DNA from: an uncultured Ignavibacteriota bacterium
GTDB taxonomy: Bacteria > Bacteroidota > Ignavibacteria > Tepidaquicellales > Tepidaquicellaceae
Assembly: GCA_937915485.1 (NCBI GenBank)
Contig: CALGII010000327.1
Span: forward strand, 1-7,784
Direction: 5' to 3'
DNA length: 7,784 bases
In this document: in pieces, positions 1-4,635 of the stretch
Layout of the letters: each line of letters starts with the position of its first letter
Position numbering within the stretch: the first letter of the stretch is position 1
Translations under genes and position numbers: made by a program
The notes under the pieces: generated by a model
Seen by the model: only the letters and a program-made list of their open reading frames with translations
What the model was told of the DNA's origin: nothing
Database searches by the model: none

Positions 1-88
1 GTTGAAACGGTTCTTGTTTGTTTCCTTCTTCTACCCACGTCTGAAGACGTGGGCTAAGTCGGAGAGCCGTTTTATTTCTCTTCGTAAG
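1..88 (+). repeat. Structured REP-like element, copy 1 (left end cut by window)
   Basis: This copy starts with GTTGAAACGGTT (1-12), then a pyrimidine-rich spacer, then a perfect 9-bp hairpin CCCACGTCT-GA-AGACGTGGG (34-53), then CTAAGTCGGAGAGCCGTTTT and a tail to CTTCGTAAG (80-88). Bases 32-88 match copy 2 (191-247) at 56 of 57 positions. The segment GAAACGG (4-10) can pair with CCGTTTT (67-73) and so enclose the hairpin. Such imperfect palindromes resemble REP sequences mobilised by IS200-like RAYT transposases. That link is inference, since no transposase lies in the window. Confidence 0.75.
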
Positions 89-156
89 TAATGTAACGAT
101 TTTAATCCCCGATAAAATTCCATTACGAGGGACGGGAATGAAAATCAAATTTTTTA

Positions 157-247
157 AACCGTTAAAACGGTTATCGCTTCCCATTTCTTTTACCCACGTC
201 TGAAGACGTGGGCTAAGTCGGAGAGCCGTTTTATTTCACTTCGTAAG
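157..247 (+). repeat. Structured REP-like element, copy 2 (complete)
   Basis: The element opens with the palindrome AACCGTT-AA-AACGGTT (157-172), has an 18-nt spacer, then the 9-bp hairpin CCCACGTCT-GA-AGACGTGGG, then GAGAGCCGTTTTATTTC and CTTCGTAAG. AAAACGG (164-170) is complementary to CCGTTTT (226-232), so the right arm of the first palindrome could instead form an outer stem around the hairpin. It is in the same orientation as copy 1, about 159 nt away. It could be a REP or MITE, or a structured transcript. The sequence supports repetition and folding, not function. Confidence 0.75.
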
Positions 248-263
248 AATTCTTGCGACATTA

Positions 264-318
264 ATCTCCGGCGGATACCATCGATTCTTTCTGTCTAACA
301 TCTCCGACGGATTCCATC
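264..318. repeat. Two copies of a 19-nt imperfect direct repeat with a TCCGnCGGA core
   Basis: ATCTCCGGCGGATACCATC (264-282) and ATCTCCGACGGATTCCATC (300-318) agree at 17 of 19 positions and are 36 nt apart. Each contains a 9-nt palindrome TCCG-n-CGGA. The second also forms a 6-bp hairpin CCATCA-cgaa-TGATGG (314-329). The palindromic core resembles the arms of the TCCGCCnnGGCGGA unit found elsewhere in the window, but relatedness is unproven. Confidence 0.6.
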
Positions 319-350
319 ACGAATGATGGGGACGATAGTATTTTCATACA

Positions 351-372
351 ATTACTAAATAGACTTCTGAAA
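351..372 (+). repeat. 22-nt direct repeat, copy 1
   Basis: This copy reads ATTACTAAA then TAGACTTCTGAAA. It recurs at 492-513 with one mismatch in 22. The two copies flank the hairpin pair at 389-442, so they could be the ends of a duplicated or inserted block. Confidence 0.6.
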
Positions 373-388
373 TACTAATTAAAAATTG

Positions 389-402
389 CGGGCTAAAGCC
401 CG
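389..402. repeat. Short hairpin CGGGCT-AA-AGCCCG
   Basis: This is a perfect palindrome of 6-bp arms, followed on the plus strand by ATTTTTTAGTATT. The T-run makes it look like an intrinsic terminator. However, no plus-strand gene precedes it in the window, and the TTAGTATT tail is shared with the next hairpin, so membership in a REP-like family is the preferred reading. Confidence 0.6.
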
Positions 403-422
403 ATTTTTTAGTATTCTCTTCC

Positions 423-452
423 CCCCACTCTAAAGAGTGGGGTTAGTATTTT
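423..452. repeat. 9-bp hairpin CCCCACTCT-AA-AGAGTGGGG
   Basis: This is a perfect 9-bp stem with a 2-nt loop (423-442), followed by TTAGTATTTT. The design (C-rich left arm, 2-nt purine loop, G-rich right arm, then a TTAG or CTAAG tail) parallels the CCCACGTCT hairpins at 34-53 and 193-212. This suggests one structural family with diverged stems. Confidence 0.65.
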
Positions 453-460
453 TGCTCGAG

Positions 461-484
461 GTTTTTTCAAAAGTTTTTTCAAAA
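461..484. repeat. 12-bp tandem duplication
   Basis: GTTTTTTCAAAA occurs twice head to tail (461-472 and 473-484). This simple local duplication in non-coding DNA has no evident function. Confidence 0.6.
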
Positions 485-491
485 GCCGATT

Positions 492-513
492 ATTACTAAT
501 TAGACTTCTGAAA
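492..513 (+). repeat. 22-nt direct repeat, copy 2
   Basis: This second copy of the repeat at 351-372 differs by a single A/T change. The unit spacing is 141 nt, with both hairpins at 389-442 in between. Confidence 0.6.
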
Positions 514-560
514 AACACATAATCCATAAAATATGGGAAATAAAATCAGTGTTTCGGTTA

Positions 561-614
561 TGGATCCCGTTCCACCACGGCGGATGCAGAGAGCGCACCT
601 ACGCGGGAATGACA
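561..614. repeat. Composite REP-like unit interrupted by a 14-bp palindrome
   Basis: TGGATCCCGT (561-570) and ACGCGGGAATGACA (601-614) look like the two arms of a widespread REP type (GGATTCCCG...CGGGAATGACA). They are separated by TCCACCACGGCGGA (571-584) and TGCAGAGAGCGCACCT. The 14-mer differs at one position from the TCCGCCnnGGCGGA palindrome seen at 7514-7527 and 7739-7752. A REP invaded by another palindrome is inference from the layout. Confidence 0.5.
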
Positions 615-650
615 AAATTATAAAAACTACTAACTACCGCGTTCTTTGCG

Positions 651-666
651 TCCCGACTTGTCGGGA
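651..666. repeat. 16-nt palindrome TCCCGAC-TT-GTCGGGA
   Basis: This is a perfect 7-bp stem with a 2-nt loop, 49 nt downstream of the minus-strand operon's last stop codon. On the minus strand it is followed by CGCAAAG rather than a T-run, so it is not a canonical terminator. It has the same design as the other 2-nt-loop palindromes in the window. Confidence 0.55.
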
Positions 667-679
667 TATCTACTAACTA

Positions 680-707
680 CTAATTATTAATTATTAATTA
701 CTAATTC
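680..707. repeat. Heptamer tandem repeat (4 units)
   Basis: Units are CTAATTA, TTAATTA, TTAATTA and CTAATTC. Bases 679-706 match the reverse complement of 7653-7680 at 27 of 28 positions, so the same heptamer array occurs next to the tRNA-Cys in the opposite orientation. Confidence 0.65.
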
Positions 708-714
708 GCTCTTA

Positions 715-1512
715 TTAGAATCCGCTGATTGTTTCTCCGCCGTCTATGTGAATCACGCATCCGGTCATCCAGTGCGAGTTGCGTTTATAGTTATCGAGTA
801 TGAAATTAGCGATGTCTTTCGGCTCGGTAAGTTTGCCCTGCGGATTTCTCATCAGAGCCATGTTTATGAGTTCTTCGTTTTTCGGAATTTTTCTGAGCGC
901 GGGAGTGTCTGTAACGCCCGCCAGCAGTGCGTTTACGGCGATTTCCTTGTGTCCGAGTTCGAGCGCCAACTGTCTTACGTGCGATTCGAGGCAGGCTTTC
1001 GCCGCGGATACGGCTCCGTAAAATTCGATTACGCGCGAACCGCCCGAGGACGTCATCGCGTAGATTTTTCCGCCCGGTTTCATAAGGTCGCGTTTCAGCA
1101 TGCTCTGCGTCCAGTAAACGAGACTGTGCGCCATCACGTCAACGGTCATTTCCATCTGCTTCTGGTTCATCTGGTTCGCCGGGTCTTCGTCAACGAATTT
1201 TCTCAGAGTGCCGAATGCGAGCGAATGCATCAAGACTTTTATAGTAGGATTTTCTTTCGACTTAAAAATATCGGCGACGCGGTCGAGCACGTCCTCTCTT
1301 TTCTGCGGGTCGGCGGCGTTTATGTTGTAAAAATGCGCCTCGACTCCGTAACTTTTTATCTCCTCGATTTCTTTCTCAACGTCGGGCATTGTTGTTGCCC
1401 TGTCGAGGTGAACTCCTATGATGTTGACGCCGTCCTTCGCGAGTGTAAGGGCTATCGCCTTTCCGAATCCGCTCGAAGCGCCGAGTATTAACGCGTATTG
1501 TGTGTTCTTCAT
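715..1512 (-). CDS. SDR-family oxidoreductase, probable enoyl-ACP reductase (FabL/FabI-like)
   Basis: A 265-residue Rossmann-fold dehydrogenase. The cofactor motif GASSGFG is at residues 11-17, the S155-S156 region supplies the usual active-site serine position, and Y165-x6-K172 forms the catalytic pair. The Y-x6-K spacing is typical of enoyl-ACP reductases (FabI, FabL) rather than the Y-x3-K of ordinary SDRs. The C-terminal half (VNALLAGVTDTPALRKIP, then IDGGETISGF) resembles Bacillus FabL from memory. The usual NNA motif is replaced by HSLA (96-99), closer to FabI. The likely reaction is NAD(P)H reduction of trans-2-enoyl-ACP in the cytoplasm, the last step of fatty-acid elongation. It is the last gene of the operon with accB/accC and starts 5 nt after the preceding stop. 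No Shine-Dalgarno is visible. A different SDR substrate cannot be excluded. Confidence 0.8.
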   Translation of the reverse strand: MKNTQYALILGASSGFGKAIALTLAKDGVNIIGVHLDRATTMPDVEKEIEEIKSYGVEAHFYNINAADPQKREDVLDRVADIFKSKENPTIKVLMHSLAFGTLRKFVDEDPANQMNQKQMEMTVDVMAHSLVYWTQSMLKRDLMKPGGKIYAMTSSGGSRVIEFYGAVSAAKACLESHVRQLALELGHKEIAVNALLAGVTDTPALRKIPKNEELINMALMRNPQGKLTEPKDIANFILDNYKRNSHWMTGCVIHIDGGETISGF

Positions 1513-1517
1513 TTATT

Positions 1518-2024
1518 TTATTTACTTTTCAATGCTATGATGCTCATTATGAGACTCATGATGAACAGGAAAATAAGGATTGTCATAAAAGCCGCGGATG
1601 TCCATAAGCCCGCTACGACTCCCCATATAATAAATACCCAAATAACGGATACGATAAAGAATAAGTTCCAACTGAGGAGCAGTGACTGCCTCGTCGATTT
1701 AGTCCTGTGAAAAGTCCTGAAGAGAGTTTTCACGAACAGGAAGAAAAAGAAAACAAAGCCTGCAACCGAAATCGTTATGTAAATGAACAGGTTCAGGTTC
1801 GTGAACCTCACGGTTTCCTTTCCCGACGCGTCAATCAGCGAATCGGCGCGCAGCGTTTGCTTCCCCGACGTATCAATCTGATTGATAATCTTCGACGTGT
1901 CAATCTGGACCGTGTTCATCTTCGACGTGTCCTGTTTGACGTTCTTCGTCGTGTCTTTCTTTCCCTGCGGGTATGCAAGGAGAGGAAGAGAAAGCAGCAA
2001 AACAAAAATTATTCTTTTAATCAT
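1518..2024 (-). CDS. Hypothetical membrane protein with signal peptide and DTS repeats
   Basis: I do not recognise a family. The 168-residue protein begins with a short basic and then hydrophobic stretch (residues 1-20, IKRIIFVLLLSLPLLAYPQG) that looks like a signal peptide or N-terminal anchor. Residues 21-70 are polar and contain a degenerate repeat: DTTK (24), DTSK (32), DTSK (42), DTSG (51), DASG (65). Two or three membrane helices follow (about 78-100, 118-138 and 141-164), separated by a basic loop, KTLFRTFHRTKSTRQS. The most probable layout is an exported, Ser/Thr-rich N-terminal segment attached to a small membrane domain. It lies 11 nt after accC and 5 nt before the SDR gene, so it should be co-transcribed with them. 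No functional claim is possible from sequence alone. Confidence 0.7.
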   Translation of the reverse strand: MIKRIIFVLLLSLPLLAYPQGKKDTTKNVKQDTSKMNTVQIDTSKIINQIDTSGKQTLRADSLIDASGKETVRFTNLNLFIYITISVAGFVFFFFLFVKTLFRTFHRTKSTRQSLLLSWNLFFIVSVIWVFIIWGVVAGLWTSAAFMTILIFLFIMSLIMSIIALKSK

Positions 2025-2035
2025 AGTATAATTCT

Positions 2036-3379
2036 TTATACTTCGATTTCTTCTCGTTTCTCTATATAGTTCGTATCGAAATCGTTTTCAATAAATTTCT
2101 TTTCCCTGAAAATCTGCTTGTGCAGAGGAATAGTCGTCTTCACGCCTTCGACGATGAACTCGTCCAGAACGCGGAGCATTCTCGTGATTGCCTCTTCGCG
2201 CGTGTTTCCGAGCACTATCAGTTTTCCTATCATCGAATCATAATGCGCAGGCATATTGTATCCGGTGAAACAGTGCGTATCCACTCTGACGCCGTGTCCG
2301 CCCGGAGTGTTGAAAGCAGTGATTACACCCGGCGACGGCTTGAAATTGTTATCGGTGTCTTCCGCGTTTATTCTGCATTCAATCACGTGCCCGATAAGTT
2401 TTTGTTTCTTCTTGAGAATCTTCTCGCCAGCGGCGATTTTAATCTGCTCTTTAACGAGGTCAACTCCCGAAACCGCTTCGGTTATCGGGTGCTCGACCTG
2501 TATTCTCGTGTTCATTTCCATGAAATAAAAATTCTTGTCCTTGTCAACGAGGAATTCAACCGTGCCGAGACTTTCGTAGTTGACAGATTTCGCCGCTCTG
2601 ATTGCGGCGTCAGCCATTTTCTCGCGCAGTTCTTCGTCAAGCACGGGCGAAGGACTTTCTTCAATCAGTTTCTGGTGCCTTCTCTGAACCGTGCAGTCTC
2701 TCTCGCCGATGTGGACGATTGTTCCGTACTTGTCGCCCATCACCTGAAATTCGACGTGTCTCGGGTTTTCGATGAGTTTCTCGACGTAAAGATTGTCGTC
2801 ACCGAAAGCCGCGAGCGATTCGGACATCGCGATTTCCACAGCCTTTTCAAGATGGCTTTCTTCCCTTACGATTCTCATACCCTTGCCTCCGCCGCCTGCT
2901 GACGGTTTCAGCATAATCGGGAATCCGATTTTCACGGCGATTTTTCTTATATCCTCGAAAGTATGAAGTTTACCCTCGCTTCCTTCGACGAGCGGGACGT
3001 CCATTTGTTTCATTAATTCTTTCGCGGTTATCTTGTCGCCCATTTTCGAAATCATTTCGGGTGTGGGTCCGATGAAAACTATGTTCGAATCCGCGCAAAT
3101 TTCGGCGAATTCTGCGTTCTCGGACAGGAAACCGTATCCCGGGTGTATCGCGTCGGCATCGGTTATTTCCGCCGCGGCGATTATTCTCGGTATGCTCAAA
3201 TAACTCTGTGAAGCTGACGGCGGTCCGATACAAACAGCCTCGTCGGCGAACCGGACGTGCAGTGAATCCTTGTCGGCAGTGGAATAAACGGCAACCGTTT
3301 TAATTCCCATTTCCTTGCAAGTCCTTATTATACGCAGGGCGACTTCGCCTCTGTTGGCAATTAAAATCTTATTAAACAT
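2036..3379 (-). CDS. accC: Acetyl-CoA carboxylase, biotin carboxylase subunit
   Basis: AccC uses ATP and bicarbonate to carboxylate the biotin carried by AccB, the first half-reaction of malonyl-CoA synthesis in the cytoplasm. The 447 residues match the usual AccC length. Visible landmarks are the N-terminal FNKILIANRGEVALRIIR, HPGYGFLSEN (79-88), ATP-site K116 and K158, the glycine-rich loop SAGGGGKGMR (160-169), RRHQKLIEE (233-241), metal-binding E275 and E288, and EMNTRIQVEHP (288-298) with catalytic R292, followed by ECRINAED (334-341). It starts 12 nt after accB with no Shine-Dalgarno but an A-rich leader. Subunits AccA and AccD (carboxyltransferase) are not in the window. No key residue appears to be missing. 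Confidence 0.97.
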   Translation of the reverse strand: MFNKILIANRGEVALRIIRTCKEMGIKTVAVYSTADKDSLHVRFADEAVCIGPPSASQSYLSIPRIIAAAEITDADAIHPGYGFLSENAEFAEICADSNIVFIGPTPEMISKMGDKITAKELMKQMDVPLVEGSEGKLHTFEDIRKIAVKIGFPIMLKPSAGGGGKGMRIVREESHLEKAVEIAMSESLAAFGDDNLYVEKLIENPRHVEFQVMGDKYGTIVHIGERDCTVQRRHQKLIEESPSPVLDEELREKMADAAIRAAKSVNYESLGTVEFLVDKDKNFYFMEMNTRIQVEHPITEAVSGVDLVKEQIKIAAGEKILKKKQKLIGHVIECRINAEDTDNNFKPSPGVITAFNTPGGHGVRVDTHCFTGYNMPAHYDSMIGKLIVLGNTREEAITRMLRVLDEFIVEGVKTTIPLHKQIFREKKFIENDFDTNYIEKREEIEV

Positions 3380-3391
3380 TTTTATTTTAGT

Positions 3392-3868
3392 TTATGCTTT
3401 TTCGATCAGCATTAAAGGCTGGTCATATTCGACGGCTGATCCGTTCTCAACGAGAATTTTTACGACTTTACCCGAAACATCGGATTCGATTTCATTCATT
3501 AATTTCATTGCTTCGATGATGCAGATTGTCGCTCCGGATTTTACTGTATCGCCGACTTTGACGTATGGTTCCGCGTCGGGCGACGGCGATTTGTAAAATG
3601 TGCCTACCATCGGCGAACGAACTTCATAAAGGTTTTCAGAAAGTTCTTCTTTTGCTTCAGCCTTCTCCGGCTTTGCTACCGGCGCGTGAAGATGCTGATG
3701 AACGTCGTGTATATACTGGGGTGCCTGTACCGGCTGCGCTGCCAGTACTGTCTGTGTCGGTTTGGAAAGTTTAATTTTCGTGCCTTCTTCTTCTAATTCG
3801 ATTTCAGCAAGATTGCTTGAATCGAGCATTTTTATCAGTTTTTGCAAGTATTTTAGGTCCATTTTCAT
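3392..3868 (-). CDS. accB: Acetyl-CoA carboxylase, biotin carboxyl carrier protein
   Basis: The 158-residue BCCP carries the biotin that shuttles CO2 between AccC and AccA/AccD. Its N-terminal part (1-35, MKMDLKYLQKLIKMLDSSNL) is the helical segment expected to contact AccC. Residues 40-75 are a flexible Ala/Pro/His/Lys linker. The C-terminal biotinyl domain spans about 80-157, with the thumb-type segment SPMVGTFYKSPSPDAEP (85-101) and the biotinylation site EAMKLMNEI, K122. Start: Met1 (3866-3868) and Met3 are both possible, and neither has a clear Shine-Dalgarno, so the upstream one is kept. The gene sits 23 nt after efp and 12 nt before accC, the common efp-accB-accC order. Confidence 0.96.
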   Translation of the reverse strand: MKMDLKYLQKLIKMLDSSNLAEIELEEEGTKIKLSKPTQTVLAAQPVQAPQYIHDVHQHLHAPVAKPEKAEAKEELSENLYEVRSPMVGTFYKSPSPDAEPYVKVGDTVKSGATICIIEAMKLMNEIESDVSGKVVKILVENGSAVEYDQPLMLIEKA

Positions 3869-3891
3869 AAGTTTTGTTTTTTGAATTATTT

Positions 3892-4455
3892 TTATTGTTT
3901 TACTCTTTCTATGTATTCTTTCGTGCGTATGTCAAATTTTATGTACTCGCCCTCGTCTATGAAGAGAGGGACGTTCACGATTGCTCCCGTTTCGAGAGTT
4001 ACCTGTTTTGTGGCGTTCGTGGATGTATTGCCCTTAACCGCCGGAGGCGCCGATACTACTTTCATTATTACGTGCGGCGGAAGGATTAAGGCAAGCGGTT
4101 TTTCGTTATGGAACTGAATCTGTACTTCCTGGCCGGGTTTCAGGAATTCGCCCTGTTCCCCGACTATGTCTTCAAGCAGGTGAATCTGCTCATACGTCTC
4201 ATTTTCCATGAAATAATACTCCGTGTTGTCCTTGTACAGGAACTGGTAAACCTTTTGCTCGAGTCTTTCGACCGTGATTTCTTCGCCCGAACGGAAGCGG
4301 TTTTCAATCATTTTTCCGTTCTTCATATTCCGCATTTTAACCTGATAAAATGCCCTTAAATTGCCGGGTGTTCTGTGTTCAACCTGTAAAACCTGGTGCA
4401 AATCACCGTTAAACTTAATAATAATCCCTGCTTTTAAATCTGAAGTTGTCGCCAT
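3892..4455 (-). CDS. efp: Translation elongation factor P
   Basis: EF-P binds between the P and E sites of stalled ribosomes and promotes peptide-bond formation at polyproline stretches. Its 187 residues are the normal length. The N-terminal KOW-like domain (1-65) is followed by two OB domains, ending in the signature TLETGAIVNVPLFIDEGE (153-170) and EYIERVKQ. The loop that carries the modified residue reads HRTPGNLRAF (27-36). Aligned with the KPGKGQAF of E. coli, the tip lysine K34 corresponds to N32 here, so neither the beta-lysylation nor the rhamnosylation acceptor is present at that position. From memory, Chlorobi EF-Ps share this loop. It is the first gene of the minus-strand operon, with a candidate promoter at 4503-4533. 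Confidence 0.95.
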   Translation of the reverse strand: MATTSDLKAGIIIKFNGDLHQVLQVEHRTPGNLRAFYQVKMRNMKNGKMIENRFRSGEEITVERLEQKVYQFLYKDNTEYYFMENETYEQIHLLEDIVGEQGEFLKPGQEVQIQFHNEKPLALILPPHVIMKVVSAPPAVKGNTSTNATKQVTLETGAIVNVPLFIDEGEYIKFDIRTKEYIERVKQ

Positions 4456-4486
4456 TTATAAAATATCGATAAATTATTAAAAAATC

Positions 4487-4505
4487 TTGAAAATATAGTT
4501 TTCAA
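4487..4505. promoter_or_regulatory. Possible operator: inverted repeat TTGAAAA-n5-TTTTCAA
   Basis: The 7-bp arms TTGAAAA (4487-4493) and TTTTCAA (4499-4505) are separated by TATAG. The repeat covers the expected transcription start of the efp promoter and overlaps its -7 element, a natural place for a repressor. In such AT-rich DNA a chance repeat is quite possible. Confidence 0.3.
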
Positions 4506-4533
4506 ATATACTTAAATAGATTAGTAAAATCAA
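4503..4533 (-). promoter_or_regulatory. Candidate promoter of the efp-accB-accC operon
   Basis: On the minus strand TTG (4531-4533) is followed after 20 nt by TATATTTG (4503-4510), which fits the Bacteroidota sigma consensus TTTG-N(17-23)-TAnnTTTG. Transcription would start near 4497, giving a leader of about 42 nt. The family assignment of the organism and the actual start site are inferred. Confidence 0.45.
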
Positions 4534-4626
4534 TTTAAGATAAGCATTTTTTATAATTTGAATTTTGCATAGTATTTGAGTATTTTCATTAAAATAATCA
4601 TAAATATTATAAAAAATTCATTAAAT

Positions 4627-4632
4627 GGAGGT
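4627..4632 (+). promoter_or_regulatory. Shine-Dalgarno of gap
   Basis: GGAGGT (4627-4632 region: TGGAGGTCAA then ATG at 4636) is the one strong ribosome binding site in the window. It decides the gap start at Met 4636 over an in-frame TTG 60 nt upstream, whose extra 20 residues are AT-rich leader translation. Confidence 0.8.
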
Positions 4633-4635
4633 CAA

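Larger units (their letters stand above)
1..714. other. Gene-free repeat-rich intergenic region
   Basis: I see no plausible gene in this stretch. It is a mosaic of short repeats, listed separately below: two copies of a structured element (to 88 and 157-247), a 19-nt imperfect direct repeat (264-282, 300-318), a 22-nt direct repeat (351-372, 492-513), hairpins at 389-402 and 423-442, a 12-bp tandem (461-484), a REP-like composite (561-614), a 16-nt palindrome (651-666) and heptamer repeats (680-707). It lies downstream of the minus-strand operon that ends at 715. The lack of coding sequence and the variety of palindromes suggest a landing site for REP-like elements. The region continues past the left edge of the window. 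Confidence 0.8.
4456..4635. promoter_or_regulatory. AT-rich divergent control region between efp and gap
   Basis: This 180-nt spacer separates two genes transcribed away from each other, so it should hold a promoter for each. The efp side has a good Bacteroidota-type promoter (listed separately). On the gap side I see only partial matches: TATAAT at 4552-4557 without a matching -35, and TA-gta-TTTG at 4570-4578, one base longer than the TAnnTTTG consensus. I do not assign the gap promoter. Confidence 0.6.

Noticed and set aside
32..247. CRISPR array from the two 57-nt near-identical repeats
   Set aside because: There are only two copies, the repeats are longer than usual CRISPR repeats, they have nested inverted-repeat structure, and no cas genes are present.
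389..410. Intrinsic terminator for a plus-strand gene
   Set aside because: No plus-strand gene precedes it in the window, and its tail is shared with a neighbouring hairpin, so a repeat-family reading is better supported.
748..1491. Long plus-strand open frame of 247 codons opposite the SDR gene
   Set aside because: It mirrors the SDR coding sequence, has no recognisable domain or hydrophobic pattern, and the minus-strand protein carries clear catalytic motifs.
2120..2902. Plus-strand open frame of 260 codons opposite accC
   Set aside because: It is antisense to an intact, strongly conserved accC and encodes an Arg/Phe-rich sequence with no family features.
4552..4578. Promoter of gap from TATAAT (4552-4557) or TAgtaTTTG (4570-4578)
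   Set aside because: The first has no -35 at suitable spacing and the second is one base off the consensus spacing; in DNA this AT-rich neither can be asserted.
4576..4635. Upstream TTG start for gap adding 20 residues
   Set aside because: The extension is low-complexity AT-rich leader; the ATG at 4636 has a strong Shine-Dalgarno and begins exactly where the family does (SIKVGINGFGRIGR).
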